This document shows positions 6,514 through 12,080 of a stretch of 12,080 nt of DNA, one piece after another. The translations under genes and the position numbers were made by a program. Under the pieces are notes generated by a model that was not told where the DNA came from, did no database searches, and worked only from the letters and a program-made list of their open reading frames with translations. Origin of the DNA: an uncultured Clostridia bacterium (lineage in GTDB: Bacteria; Bacillota; Clostridia; Oscillospirales; Oscillospiraceae); contig CAMELY010000028.1 of the NCBI GenBank assembly GCA_945926565.1, positions 1-12,080 on the forward strand, written 5' to 3'. Each line of letters begins with the position of its first letter. The stretch's first letter is position 1.

Positions 6514-7083
6514 TCACAGGCGGATAATCTCCGCCCCCAGCAGCTCCGCCTCCTCCGGGCGGTGGGTGGTCAGCAGCAGCAGGCGATCTCCCCGGCGCTG
6601 GCGGACAAAGCGAATGGTGCGCAGCCGGGTCTCCTCGTCCAGGCCGGTGAAGGGCTCGTCCAGCAGCAGCACCTCCGAGGGGCAGAGCACCGCTCGGGCA
6701 ATGGCCGCCCGGCGTTTCATCCCGCCGGAGAGCTCCCGCACCGGCTGGGTCAGGCAGTCCCGGGAGAGAATCTCCTCCAGCGCCCGAATAATCTGCCCCC
6801 GGTCCGGTTTTTGCTGCACCAGGACGGCATTGGTCACCGGGGAGAGGTGTTCAAACAGCCGGTCCTCCTGAAAGACCATGGACATCCGGCAGTCGGGAAA
6901 GCCCAGCAGCCTGCCGCCGTCCGGCGTCTCCAGCCCGGCAAAGAGCCGGAACAGAGTGGTCTTGCCCCCGCCGGAGGGGGCCATGAGGCAGTACGCCCCG
7001 CCGGGCCGGAAGTTCAGGGTCAGATCTCTCAGCACCGTCTGGGCACCGTAGCGCTTGGTCAGATGCTCACAGCCGCAGGTCAT
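6514..7083 (-). CDS. NitT/TauT-family ABC importer ATPase (short form)
   Basis: 189 residues from the ATG at 7083. I prefer that start to an upstream in-frame one (7191) because a GGAGGG site precedes it and homology begins at MTCGCEHLTKRYG; the extra 36 residues look like read-through of the permease frame. Motifs are Walker A APSGGGKT (35-42), Q-loop VFQEDRLF (Q72), signature LSGGM (118-122), Walker B VLLLDEP (138-144), D-loop GLD (147-149) and switch His 174. The VFQEDRL sequence is typical of SsuB/TauB/NrtD proteins. At 189 residues it ends soon after the H-loop region, about 50-60 residues short of usual SsuB-type proteins, but every catalytic motif is present. It overlaps the permease gene by 17 bases, so the two are translationally coupled. 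Confidence 0.92.
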   Translation of the reverse strand: MTCGCEHLTKRYGAQTVLRDLTLNFRPGGAYCLMAPSGGGKTTLFRLFAGLETPDGGRLLGFPDCRMSMVFQEDRLFEHLSPVTNAVLVQQKPDRGQIIRALEEILSRDCLTQPVRELSGGMKRRAAIARAVLCPSEVLLLDEPFTGLDEETRLRTIRFVRQRRGDRLLLLTTHRPEEAELLGAEIIRL

Positions 7084-7831
7084 CGGTTCCCTCCATTCGG
7101 CCGGCAATCCGGCCCAACACCCACAGAAAGCCCCGCTCAAACAGAGCGCTGAGGACGACAATGACAAAGGTCCAGGCAAAGAGCCGGTCAATCTCCAGAT
7201 AGATCTTGGCGAAATAGAGCTGCTGGCCGATGGAGTGCATCGGAGTGCCGATGACCTCCGCCGCCACGCCAGACTTCCAACTCATGCCCAGGGCCAGCTG
7301 GCAGCCGCTGGTGAGGGAGGGCAGCAGGGCGGGTAAGTAGACATAACGCAGCCGCTTCCAACCGCTCAGCCGGAACACCCGGGCCATCTCCAGCAGCTTG
7401 GCGTCCGCCCGGGCCAGTCCCTCCAGGGTCTGGAGGTAGAGGACGGGGAAGACGATGACAAAGACGATGACAAAGGTGAGATTCTGAGAGCCCACCCACA
7501 CCAGGGCCAGAATGACAAAGCAGACCACCGGCACCGACTTCATAACGGTCACCGCCGGGGCGAGAATCTCTCCTGCTAAGGGACACCGGTGGGCCAGGGC
7601 GGCCAGAGCCACTCCGGCGCAGAAGGCCAGCAGAAAGCCCCCCGCGATGCGCAGCAGGGTAAAGGCCACCGTCTGCCAGAACTCTGCCGTCAACCCCATG
7701 GTGAGCAGCGCCCGAAAGGCCTCCACCGGCCCGGCCAGGATGACGCTCTGGTTCACCCAGAGGCTGGCCAGCTGCCAGAGGGCCAGCCAGCCCAGGGCGA
7801 TGAGTACTTTTTTCCAGCCCGGCTTAGCCAA
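7067..7831 (-). CDS. NitT/TauT-family ABC importer permease
   Basis: 254 residues, the normal size for SsuC/TauC-like permeases (BPD_transp_1 domain). About six membrane segments are visible (near 9-25, 56-80, 90-112, 117-134, 175-195 and 219-240). The cytoplasmic coupling loop (EAA-type motif) is at about 148-171, EMARVFRLSGWKRLRYVYLP. The start is TTG at 7831, since no ATG or GTG fits upstream of the first membrane segment. It overlaps the stop of the binding-protein gene by 8 bases and lacks a close ribosome binding site (only GGAGA about 13-17 bases away), so initiation probably depends on ribosomes finishing the upstream gene. It should form the membrane channel for the lipoprotein and ATPase encoded beside it. 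Solute unknown. Confidence 0.92.
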   Translation of the reverse strand: MAKPGWKKVLIALGWLALWQLASLWVNQSVILAGPVEAFRALLTMGLTAEFWQTVAFTLLRIAGGFLLAFCAGVALAALAHRCPLAGEILAPAVTVMKSVPVVCFVILALVWVGSQNLTFVIVFVIVFPVLYLQTLEGLARADAKLLEMARVFRLSGWKRLRYVYLPALLPSLTSGCQLALGMSWKSGVAAEVIGTPMHSIGQQLYFAKIYLEIDRLFAWTFVIVVLSALFERGFLWVLGRIAGRMEGTDDLRL

Positions 7832-8897
7832 GGTAGTAGAAGTCGTCTCCGGGGAGATTGCCGCCCACGGAGGCGGGGTTCAGGTCAAAGAGCACCTGGA
7901 GGTAGGCGGAGACCATGTCCTTCATCTCCTGACCGGCCACGAAGGTCACGTTGCAGGCGGGGATGGCCTTCTCAGCCACGGCGGCCTTCTCCATAATGCC
8001 GAAGGTCTCGGTGAGCTGGGCGGCGCCGGCCACGTCCTCGGCCACATAGGCGGTGCTGGCCTCGTGATCGGCCAGGAACTGGGCCACCGCCTCCGGGTGC
8101 TCAGCCAGGAACTCATTGCGCACCACGGTGACGCCGGTGAGCAGGGAGGTCTCGCTGACCTTGTCCCACTCCTCGGTCAGGTTGAGCACCACAGAGAAGC
8201 CCTCCAGCTTGGCCACAGCGGCGGTGACAGCGGGCTGGGGCAGCAGGCCCACGCCCTCGGGGTCGGCGGTCAGAGCGGCAATGACCTCGGTGCCCTCAGA
8301 CTGATACTGGACGTTGACGTCCTCCAGGCTCATGTCGTGCTGGGCCAGCAGATACTGGAGCACATAGTCGGGAGAGGTGCCCTGGCCGGGGAGATAGATG
8401 GTCTTGCCCGCCAGATCCTCGATGGAGGCGATGGAATCGTCGGCGCTGATGACATAGAGGACACCCAGAGTGTTCACGTCCAGGCAAGTGACGCCGGACT
8501 CGATCTTGCTGTACCAGATGGCTGCGGCGTTGGCGGGGATGAGGGCGATGTCCAGGTCCCCGGAGACCATGCCGGTCATCAGGGCGGAGGCGTCCGTCTC
8601 CATGGTAAAGCTGTAGTTGGCGTTCTCCTCACTCATCAGCTTGACCAGGCCGATGGAGGTGGGGCCCTTCAGAGAGCCCACCCGGGTGACCACCGTCTCG
8701 GTCTCCTCGGCCGGCTCCTCAGCGGGCGCTTCGGCAGGTTCTTCGGCAGGCTCCTCCTCCGGGGCGGCCTCCGGTTCCTGGGTCTCCTCCTGAGCGGGCT
8801 CCTCGGCGGGGGCTTCCTCTTGGGCGCTCTGTCCGCCGCAGGCGGCCAGGGCCAGCACCATGGCCAGGGCCAGCAGCAGGGAAAGCAGTTTTTTCAT
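7824..8897 (-). CDS. ABC importer substrate-binding lipoprotein (NMT1/NrtA-like)
   Basis: 357 residues. The N-terminus is a classical lipoprotein signal: MKK, a hydrophobic run, then LAAC with the lipidated Cys at 20. Residues ~21-68 form a Glu/Pro/Ala linker, and the binding domain runs from ~70 (RVGSLKGPTSIGLVKLM) to the end. Features usual for periplasmic-binding-protein-like NMT1/THI5 and nitrate/sulfonate binding proteins include GDLDIALIPANAAAIWY and DLAGKTIYLPGQGTSPDYVLQYLL. The ATG is preceded by a strong GGAGGAAA site (8903-8910). It is the first gene of the importer operon and should capture solute at the outer membrane face. Related families bind nitrate, sulfonates, pyrimidine thiamine precursors, riboflavin and other small molecules. 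Neither the operon nor its neighbours include an enzyme that reveals the ligand. Confidence 0.93.
   Translation of the reverse strand: MKKLLSLLLALAMVLALAACGGQSAQEEAPAEEPAQEETQEPEAAPEEEPAEEPAEAPAEEPAEETETVVTRVGSLKGPTSIGLVKLMSEENANYSFTMETDASALMTGMVSGDLDIALIPANAAAIWYSKIESGVTCLDVNTLGVLYVISADDSIASIEDLAGKTIYLPGQGTSPDYVLQYLLAQHDMSLEDVNVQYQSEGTEVIAALTADPEGVGLLPQPAVTAAVAKLEGFSVVLNLTEEWDKVSETSLLTGVTVVRNEFLAEHPEAVAQFLADHEASTAYVAEDVAGAAQLTETFGIMEKAAVAEKAIPACNVTFVAGQEMKDMVSAYLQVLFDLNPASVGGNLPGDDFYYLG
8694..8837 (-). repeat. Low-complexity Glu/Pro/Ala linker coding repeat
   Basis: Encodes residues ~21-68 of the binding lipoprotein, built from irregular repeats of EEPAEEP and EAPAEEP. It is a flexible, acidic tether between the lipid anchor and the binding domain, common in Gram-positive lipoproteins. 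Its length is likely to vary among strains. Confidence 0.8.
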
Positions 8898-9049
8898 TTT
8901 TGTTTCCTCCTTGATGAGAAATTTCTTATCTCAATCGAATTCCGGCAGCAAAAAAGTCCATGCCGGAGGGCATGGACAGTCCACCCCGCAGGGCGGTCCT
9001 CCGTCTTTCCCCTCAGAACTTCTTCGGCGTCAGAACAGTATGAGATTTC
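8898..9049 (-). promoter_or_regulatory. Long 5' leader with terminator: candidate riboswitch/attenuator
   Basis: The predicted transcript start (about 9049) lies ~150 bases before the binding-protein ATG. The leader contains a GTTCTGA duplication, a CCGCCC/GGGTGG hairpin with one wobble pair, then a 9 bp terminator hairpin with six Ts (8950-8977), and finally about 50 bases with the ribosome binding site. A competing pairing exists: CCGGCA inside the terminator (8961-8966) can pair with TGCCGG just after the T-run (8942-8947). This is the layout of a transcription attenuator. I do not recognise a known aptamer class. Confidence 0.5.
8950..8977 (-). terminator. Attenuator terminator inside the importer leader
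   Basis: A perfect 9 bp stem (GTCCATGCC with GGCATGGAC; 8956-8964 and 8969-8977), a 4-base loop, and a run of six Ts on the minus strand. It lies between the promoter at 9056-9084 and the first gene of the importer operon. The upstream ligase gene already has its own terminator, so this one most likely regulates the importer. Confidence 0.8.
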
Positions 9050-9055
9050 GCTGAT

Positions 9056-9084
9056 ATCCTACCATATTTTTTCGCCCCTGGCAA
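9056..9084 (-). promoter_or_regulatory. Putative sigma-A promoter of the importer operon
   Basis: On the minus strand the -35 is TTGCCA (9079-9084, five of six consensus bases), the spacer is 17 bases and the -10 is TAGGAT (9056-9061) with extended TGG. It sits between the terminator of the acyl-CoA synthetase gene and the leader. Confidence 0.7.
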
Positions 9085-9104
9085 GCCTGAGTTTGCAGAA
9101 AGGC

Positions 9105-9140
9105 AAAATACCCCGGAAGGAGCCTCTGCTCCCTCCGGGG
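9105..9140 (-). terminator. Intrinsic terminator of the acyl-CoA synthetase gene
   Basis: A 13 bp stem with one G-T pair (9111-9123 with 9128-9140) and a CTCT loop is followed on the minus strand by TATTTTG. It starts about 8 bases after the stop codon. Confidence 0.8.
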
Positions 9141-9147
9141 CGATAAA

Positions 9148-10797
9148 TCAGGCCTTCTTGCCGGTCTGATAGCGTTTGATTTTCTTGGTGGCAGTCTTCT
9201 CAAATTCCGTGTTGCGGAACCGGATCTTATGGATCTTCTTATGGTTGGGCTGGGTGGCGTTGAGCTTTTTCACCTGCTCCTCGATGGACTTGCGCACCTG
9301 CTCCTCCGGCAGACCGATGGTGTCATCGGGGAAGATCTCCGCGGTGATCGCCCCGTCCTCCTCGTAGGCCACCACCTCGGCCACCTCGGGGATCCGCTCA
9401 ATGAGCTGCTCCAGTTCCTCGGGGGAGACGTTTTCGCCGTTTGCCAGGATGATCAGGTTCTTTGCCCGGCCGGTGATGAACAGGAAGCCGTCCTTGTCCA
9501 CATAGCCCAGATCGCCGGTGCGGTACCAGCCGTCGATAAAGGCCTCGCCGGTGGCCTCGTCGTTGCGGTAGTAACCCATCATCACGTTGTCGCCCTTGAC
9601 CTGAATCTCACCGATGCCGTCGGTGTCCGGGGCATAGACCCGGATGGAGACCTTGGGGACGATCTGGCCCACGCTGCCGTCCCGCCAGTAGTGGTTCCGG
9701 TTGACCGACAGGACGGGAGAGCACTCGGTGATGCCGTAGCCGTTGAGGATGCTGACGCCCAGGGAGCGGAACTCCTTTACATATCGGGGATCCAGAGGAG
9801 CGCCGCCGCAGATGATATACTCCAGCTCGCCGCCGAACTTGTCCAGCACGTCCTTGAACAGCTCCCGCCGCTTGTCCACGCCCACCTTGAGCATAGCGTC
9901 GCTGAGCTTCATGCCCTGGCGGAGCTTTTTCTCCTGGCCGGTCTTCCGGGCGGTGCGCCAGATGGTCTTGGAGAAGGTTTCCACGAACAGGGGCACCAGG
10001 AAGAGGGTTTTGGGCTTGGCAATGGGAATCTCCTTCATGAAGTCCGCCAGGCTGGAGTTGATAAAGATGGGCCGGCCGTAGTGGAACGCCTTCATGACGG
10101 CGGTGACCAGGCCGAAGGCGTGGTGGAAGGGCAGCACCGCCATGGTGCCCCCCTCCGGCGGGAAGAAGAGCTGCATGGTCAGAGAGATGTCCCGGGCCAT
10201 ATTGTGCTGGCTGAGCATGACCGCCTTGCTGATGCCGCTGGTACCGGAAGTGAAGAAGATGGTGGCCAGACGCTCCGGCTCCATTGTCAGGGCGTCATAG
10301 AGGTTGCGGCCCCGCTCATAGAACTTGCGGCCTTTGTCAATCCACTCGTCCATGTCGGCCATAGGCAGGATGCGCAGCTTGCCCAGCTTTTTCTTGCTGG
10401 CCTCCACCACGCTCAGGCAGTTCTTACTGACGACCACCAGCTCGGTGTCCGTCTGGTTCAGCAGCACGGTCACCTCTTCCTCGCTGAAGTCCTTTGCCAG
10501 CAGCACCGCCACATTGCCGGAGGTGACAATGGCGAAATAGGCCAGCAGCCACTGGTAGGAGTTTTCGCCCATAATGGCAATCTTGCGGCCCCGGACGCCC
10601 CGCTTGAGCAGATAGGTGCCTAGCCAGCGCACCTCCTGATAGAAATCGCTGTAGCTCTTCTCCACCAGGGTCTTGCGGTTGGGCATATAGCGGAAAGCGA
10701 TCTGATCCGGCACCGAGACTGCCTTGATCTCCAGCATCTGGCGGAGATGGTCCAGAATGGGCAGGTCGTCATACAAGGGATAGGGACGATTTTTCAT
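9148..10797 (-). CDS. AMP-forming long-chain acyl-CoA synthetase (FadD-like)
   Basis: 549 residues, full length for the AMP-binding (ANL) superfamily. Core motifs in order: A3 phosphate loop TSGTSGISK (183-191), A5 GYGITECSP (353-361), A7 GWYRTGDL (423-430), A8 hinge GRAKNLII (443-450) followed by ENVSPEELE, and a C-terminal TATKKIKR whose Lys 539 aligns with the catalytic Lys of the usual TGKIxR motif. It should activate a fatty or other carboxylic acid to the acyl-adenylate and pass it to CoA or possibly an acyl carrier protein; chain length cannot be read from sequence. No membrane segment is seen. It is a single-gene unit with its own promoter and terminator. The ATG at 10797 has only a distant GAGAGG site (about 13 bases), so translation may be modest or the start context unusual. 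Confidence 0.92.
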   Translation of the reverse strand: MKNRPYPLYDDLPILDHLRQMLEIKAVSVPDQIAFRYMPNRKTLVEKSYSDFYQEVRWLGTYLLKRGVRGRKIAIMGENSYQWLLAYFAIVTSGNVAVLLAKDFSEEEVTVLLNQTDTELVVVSKNCLSVVEASKKKLGKLRILPMADMDEWIDKGRKFYERGRNLYDALTMEPERLATIFFTSGTSGISKAVMLSQHNMARDISLTMQLFFPPEGGTMAVLPFHHAFGLVTAVMKAFHYGRPIFINSSLADFMKEIPIAKPKTLFLVPLFVETFSKTIWRTARKTGQEKKLRQGMKLSDAMLKVGVDKRRELFKDVLDKFGGELEYIICGGAPLDPRYVKEFRSLGVSILNGYGITECSPVLSVNRNHYWRDGSVGQIVPKVSIRVYAPDTDGIGEIQVKGDNVMMGYYRNDEATGEAFIDGWYRTGDLGYVDKDGFLFITGRAKNLIILANGENVSPEELEQLIERIPEVAEVVAYEEDGAITAEIFPDDTIGLPEEQVRKSIEEQVKKLNATQPNHKKIHKIRFRNTEFEKTATKKIKRYQTGKKA

Positions 10798-10859
10798 AGC
10801 CGCGCTTCATCCTCTCACACAAGGGCTCAGGCCCAAAACTTTCATAGGAAAACAATGTT

Positions 10860-10889
10860 ATCATACCACAGATTGACTGGGATTGTCAA
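10860..10889 (-). promoter_or_regulatory. Putative sigma-A promoter of the acyl-CoA synthetase gene
   Basis: On the minus strand there is a perfect -35 TTGACA (10884-10889), an 18-base spacer and a -10 TATGAT (10860-10865) with extended TGG. The leader to the ATG is about 55 bases. It lies back to back with the dus promoter. Confidence 0.8.
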
Positions 10890-10939
10890 AATAAAGGGAA
10901 GATTTCCCCAAAATCACCGGGGGAATCCGCCCATTTTTG

Positions 10940-10968
10940 TTGCCAAGCCCCTCAGATTCTGCTACACT
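10940..10968 (+). promoter_or_regulatory. Putative sigma-A promoter of the dus gene
   Basis: The -35 is TTGCCA (10940-10945), the spacer is 17 bases, and the -10 is TACACT (10963-10968) with extended TGC. It leaves a leader of only about 20 bases before the dus ATG. Divergent from the ligase promoter about 50 bases away. Confidence 0.65.
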
Positions 10969-10996
10969 GTGGAAAAAATGTCGAGGAGGACGCAGG

Positions 10997-11953
10997 ATGC
11001 AGTTTTATTTCGCCCCCATGGAGGGTGTCACCGGCAGCCTGTACCGCCGGATCCACGCCCAGTGCTTTCCCGGCATGGACCGGTACTTTATTCCCTTTCT
11101 GGAGCCCCGGGAAGGCAAGTGCTTTGACGGGCATGACAAGCGGGAGTGCGACCCGGAGGAGAATCGGGGGATTCCTGTGGTGCCTCAGCTTCTGACCAAC
11201 CGGGCGGATCGCTTTCTGGAGGGAGCCCGCCGTCTGGCGGATCTGGGCTATGGAGAGGTCAATCTGAACCTGGGCTGTCCCGCCCGGACGGTGGTGACCC
11301 GGGGCAAGGGTTCCGGCCTGCTGGCGGATCTCCCGGCACTGGAGGCGCTGCTGGACGAAATCTTTGCCCGCTCTCCCCTGCCTGTCTCCATCAAGACCCG
11401 GCTGGGCGTGGATTCTGAGTCAGAATTTTCCAACCTGCTGGCCCTCTACCGGCGGTATCCCCTCACTGAGCTGATTGTCCACGCCCGGGTGCAGCGGGAT
11501 CAGTATGTGGGCACGGTGCGCCGGGAGACCTTCCGGCTGGCTCTGGATGGGGCTCCCTGGCCGGTGTGCTATAACGGAGATCTCCGCTCCCCCGCCGCCT
11601 GCCGGGCCTTTCAGGGGGACTTTCCCCAGGTAGAGCGAGTGATGCTGGGCCGGGGGCTGGTGGCGAATCCCGGCCTGGTGCGGGAACTGCGCACCGGACA
11701 GCCGCTGACCCGTGAGGAGTTACGGACCTTCCATGACCGACTTTACGCCGAATATCGAGCACTGCTCTCCGGCGACCGGAATGTACTCTGCTGGATGAAG
11801 GAGCTCTGGTTTTACTGGATCTGCCTGTTCCCCGGAAGTGAGAAGGCGTATAAGGCCATCCGAAAGGCTCAGCGGAAAAGCGACTATGAGGAGGCAGTAG
11901 AACGGATCTTCGAAACTTGCCCTCTGTCTGTAGAGCCTGGATATTGGCGCTGA
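10997..11953 (+). CDS. tRNA-dihydrouridine synthase family protein
   Basis: 318 residues; FMN-dependent reduction of uridine to dihydrouridine in the tRNA D-loop region. Motifs: N-terminal FAPMEGVTGSLYR (5-17) for flavin binding, NLNLGCPARTV with the proton-donating Cys at 94, KTRLG with Lys 133, HARVQRDQY with His 162 and Arg 164, then YNGDL and VMLGRGLVANP near the C-terminal end of the barrel. The family's helical tRNA-binding tail follows. I chose the ATG at 10997 because GAGGAGGA (10983-10990) precedes it at the right distance and the APMEGVT motif starts right after; a longer reading frame from 10937 would begin inside the promoter. It is divergent from the ligase gene and transcribed alone. 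Which Dus subfamily or tRNA position it serves cannot be told from this alone. Confidence 0.93.
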   Translation: MQFYFAPMEGVTGSLYRRIHAQCFPGMDRYFIPFLEPREGKCFDGHDKRECDPEENRGIPVVPQLLTNRADRFLEGARRLADLGYGEVNLNLGCPARTVVTRGKGSGLLADLPALEALLDEIFARSPLPVSIKTRLGVDSESEFSNLLALYRRYPLTELIVHARVQRDQYVGTVRRETFRLALDGAPWPVCYNGDLRSPAACRAFQGDFPQVERVMLGRGLVANPGLVRELRTGQPLTREELRTFHDRLYAEYRALLSGDRNVLCWMKELWFYWICLFPGSEKAYKAIRKAQRKSDYEEAVERIFETCPLSVEPGYWR

Positions 11954-11970
11954 CATTATCTCTCACCGGT

Positions 11971-12002
11971 TCGCCCCTGTTTCGGTTTCGGAACAGGGGC
12001 GA
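11971..12002 (+). terminator. Hairpin after dus, possible terminator
   Basis: A perfect 11 bp stem (TCGCCCCTGTT with AACAGGGGCGA) starts about 18 bases past the dus stop. No T-run follows on the plus strand, so it may be a weak terminator or an mRNA 3'-end stabiliser. Confidence 0.5.
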
Positions 12003-12026
12003 CGCTGTAAACCGCCAAGCAACGCC

Positions 12027-12059
12027 AAAAAAGCGGTCAGTTCCAAGAACTAACCGCTT
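12027..12059 (-). terminator. Terminator for a minus-strand gene beyond the right edge
   Basis: A stem of 7 bp, one mismatch and 4 bp (12031-12042 with 12048-12059) is followed on the minus strand by six Ts. It implies a gene converging on dus from the right, outside the window. Between 11954 and 12080 I see no gene. Confidence 0.6.
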
Positions 12060-12080
12060 CTCTGTGTTGGCACTACCAAT

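Noticed and set aside
8898..9049. Known riboswitch classes (TPP, guanidine-I, cobalamin, SAM) or a T-box in the importer leader
   Set aside because: None of the conserved core strings I know for these classes is present; some GGGGAA and CCGCCC segments are only superficially reminiscent of cobalamin leaders. Kept as an unassigned attenuator.
7512..9146. 544-residue open frame on the plus strand across the importer operon
   Set aside because: It lies antisense to two well-supported transporter genes and runs through the leader and terminator; its composition is Gly/Leu/His/Gln-rich with no domain.
9229..10623. 464-residue plus-strand frame opposite the acyl-CoA synthetase
   Set aside because: Antisense shadow of a gene whose minus-strand product shows all ANL-family motifs.

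Overview
The window is high-GC Firmicutes-like chromosomal DNA. The GC- and CTG/GCC-rich codon use, the Gram-positive-style lipoprotein signal, the GGAGG-type ribosome binding sites and the gene families point to a gut clostridium of the Oscillospirales (Flavonifractor/Oscillibacter-like). That placement is inferred from composition and gene content, not from a marker gene. Eight of nine genes lie on the minus strand; only the last, a tRNA-dihydrouridine synthase, lies on the plus strand.

From left to right: (a) 1-137, one copy of a ~100 bp dispersed repeat and a terminator hairpin. (b) 138-4731, a two-gene minus-strand operon encoding a LolD/MacB-type ATPase and a very large FtsX-like permease. 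The permease carries about 500 residues of heptad/14-residue repeats between TM1 and TM2. (c) 4732-5168, a gene-free stretch with the operon promoter and a ~315 bp hairpin-rich, roughly palindromic element; its left part is an inverted copy of the repeat at 1-99. (d) 5169-6399, a YjjP/YjjB pair (ThrE superfamily, split exporter of small organic or amino acids) with its own promoter. (e) 6514-8897, a complete NitT/TauT-type ABC importer operon (binding lipoprotein, permease, ATPase, coupled by overlaps). It is preceded by a ~150 nt leader containing a strong terminator hairpin, which suggests control by attenuation or a riboswitch. (f) 9148-10797, an AMP-forming long-chain acyl-CoA synthetase. 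(g) 10997-11953, the dus gene, divergent from the ligase. (h) 11954-12080, terminator-like hairpins, one of which implies a minus-strand gene beyond the right edge.

The units look transcriptionally separate: plausible promoters and terminators fall in the gaps between them. No phage, CRISPR, transposase, rRNA or tRNA gene was seen. The most unusual items are the predicted ~34 nm extracellular coiled-coil hairpin of the permease, the leader with terminator upstream of the importer operon, and the palindromic intergenic element with its inverted partner across the permease operon.
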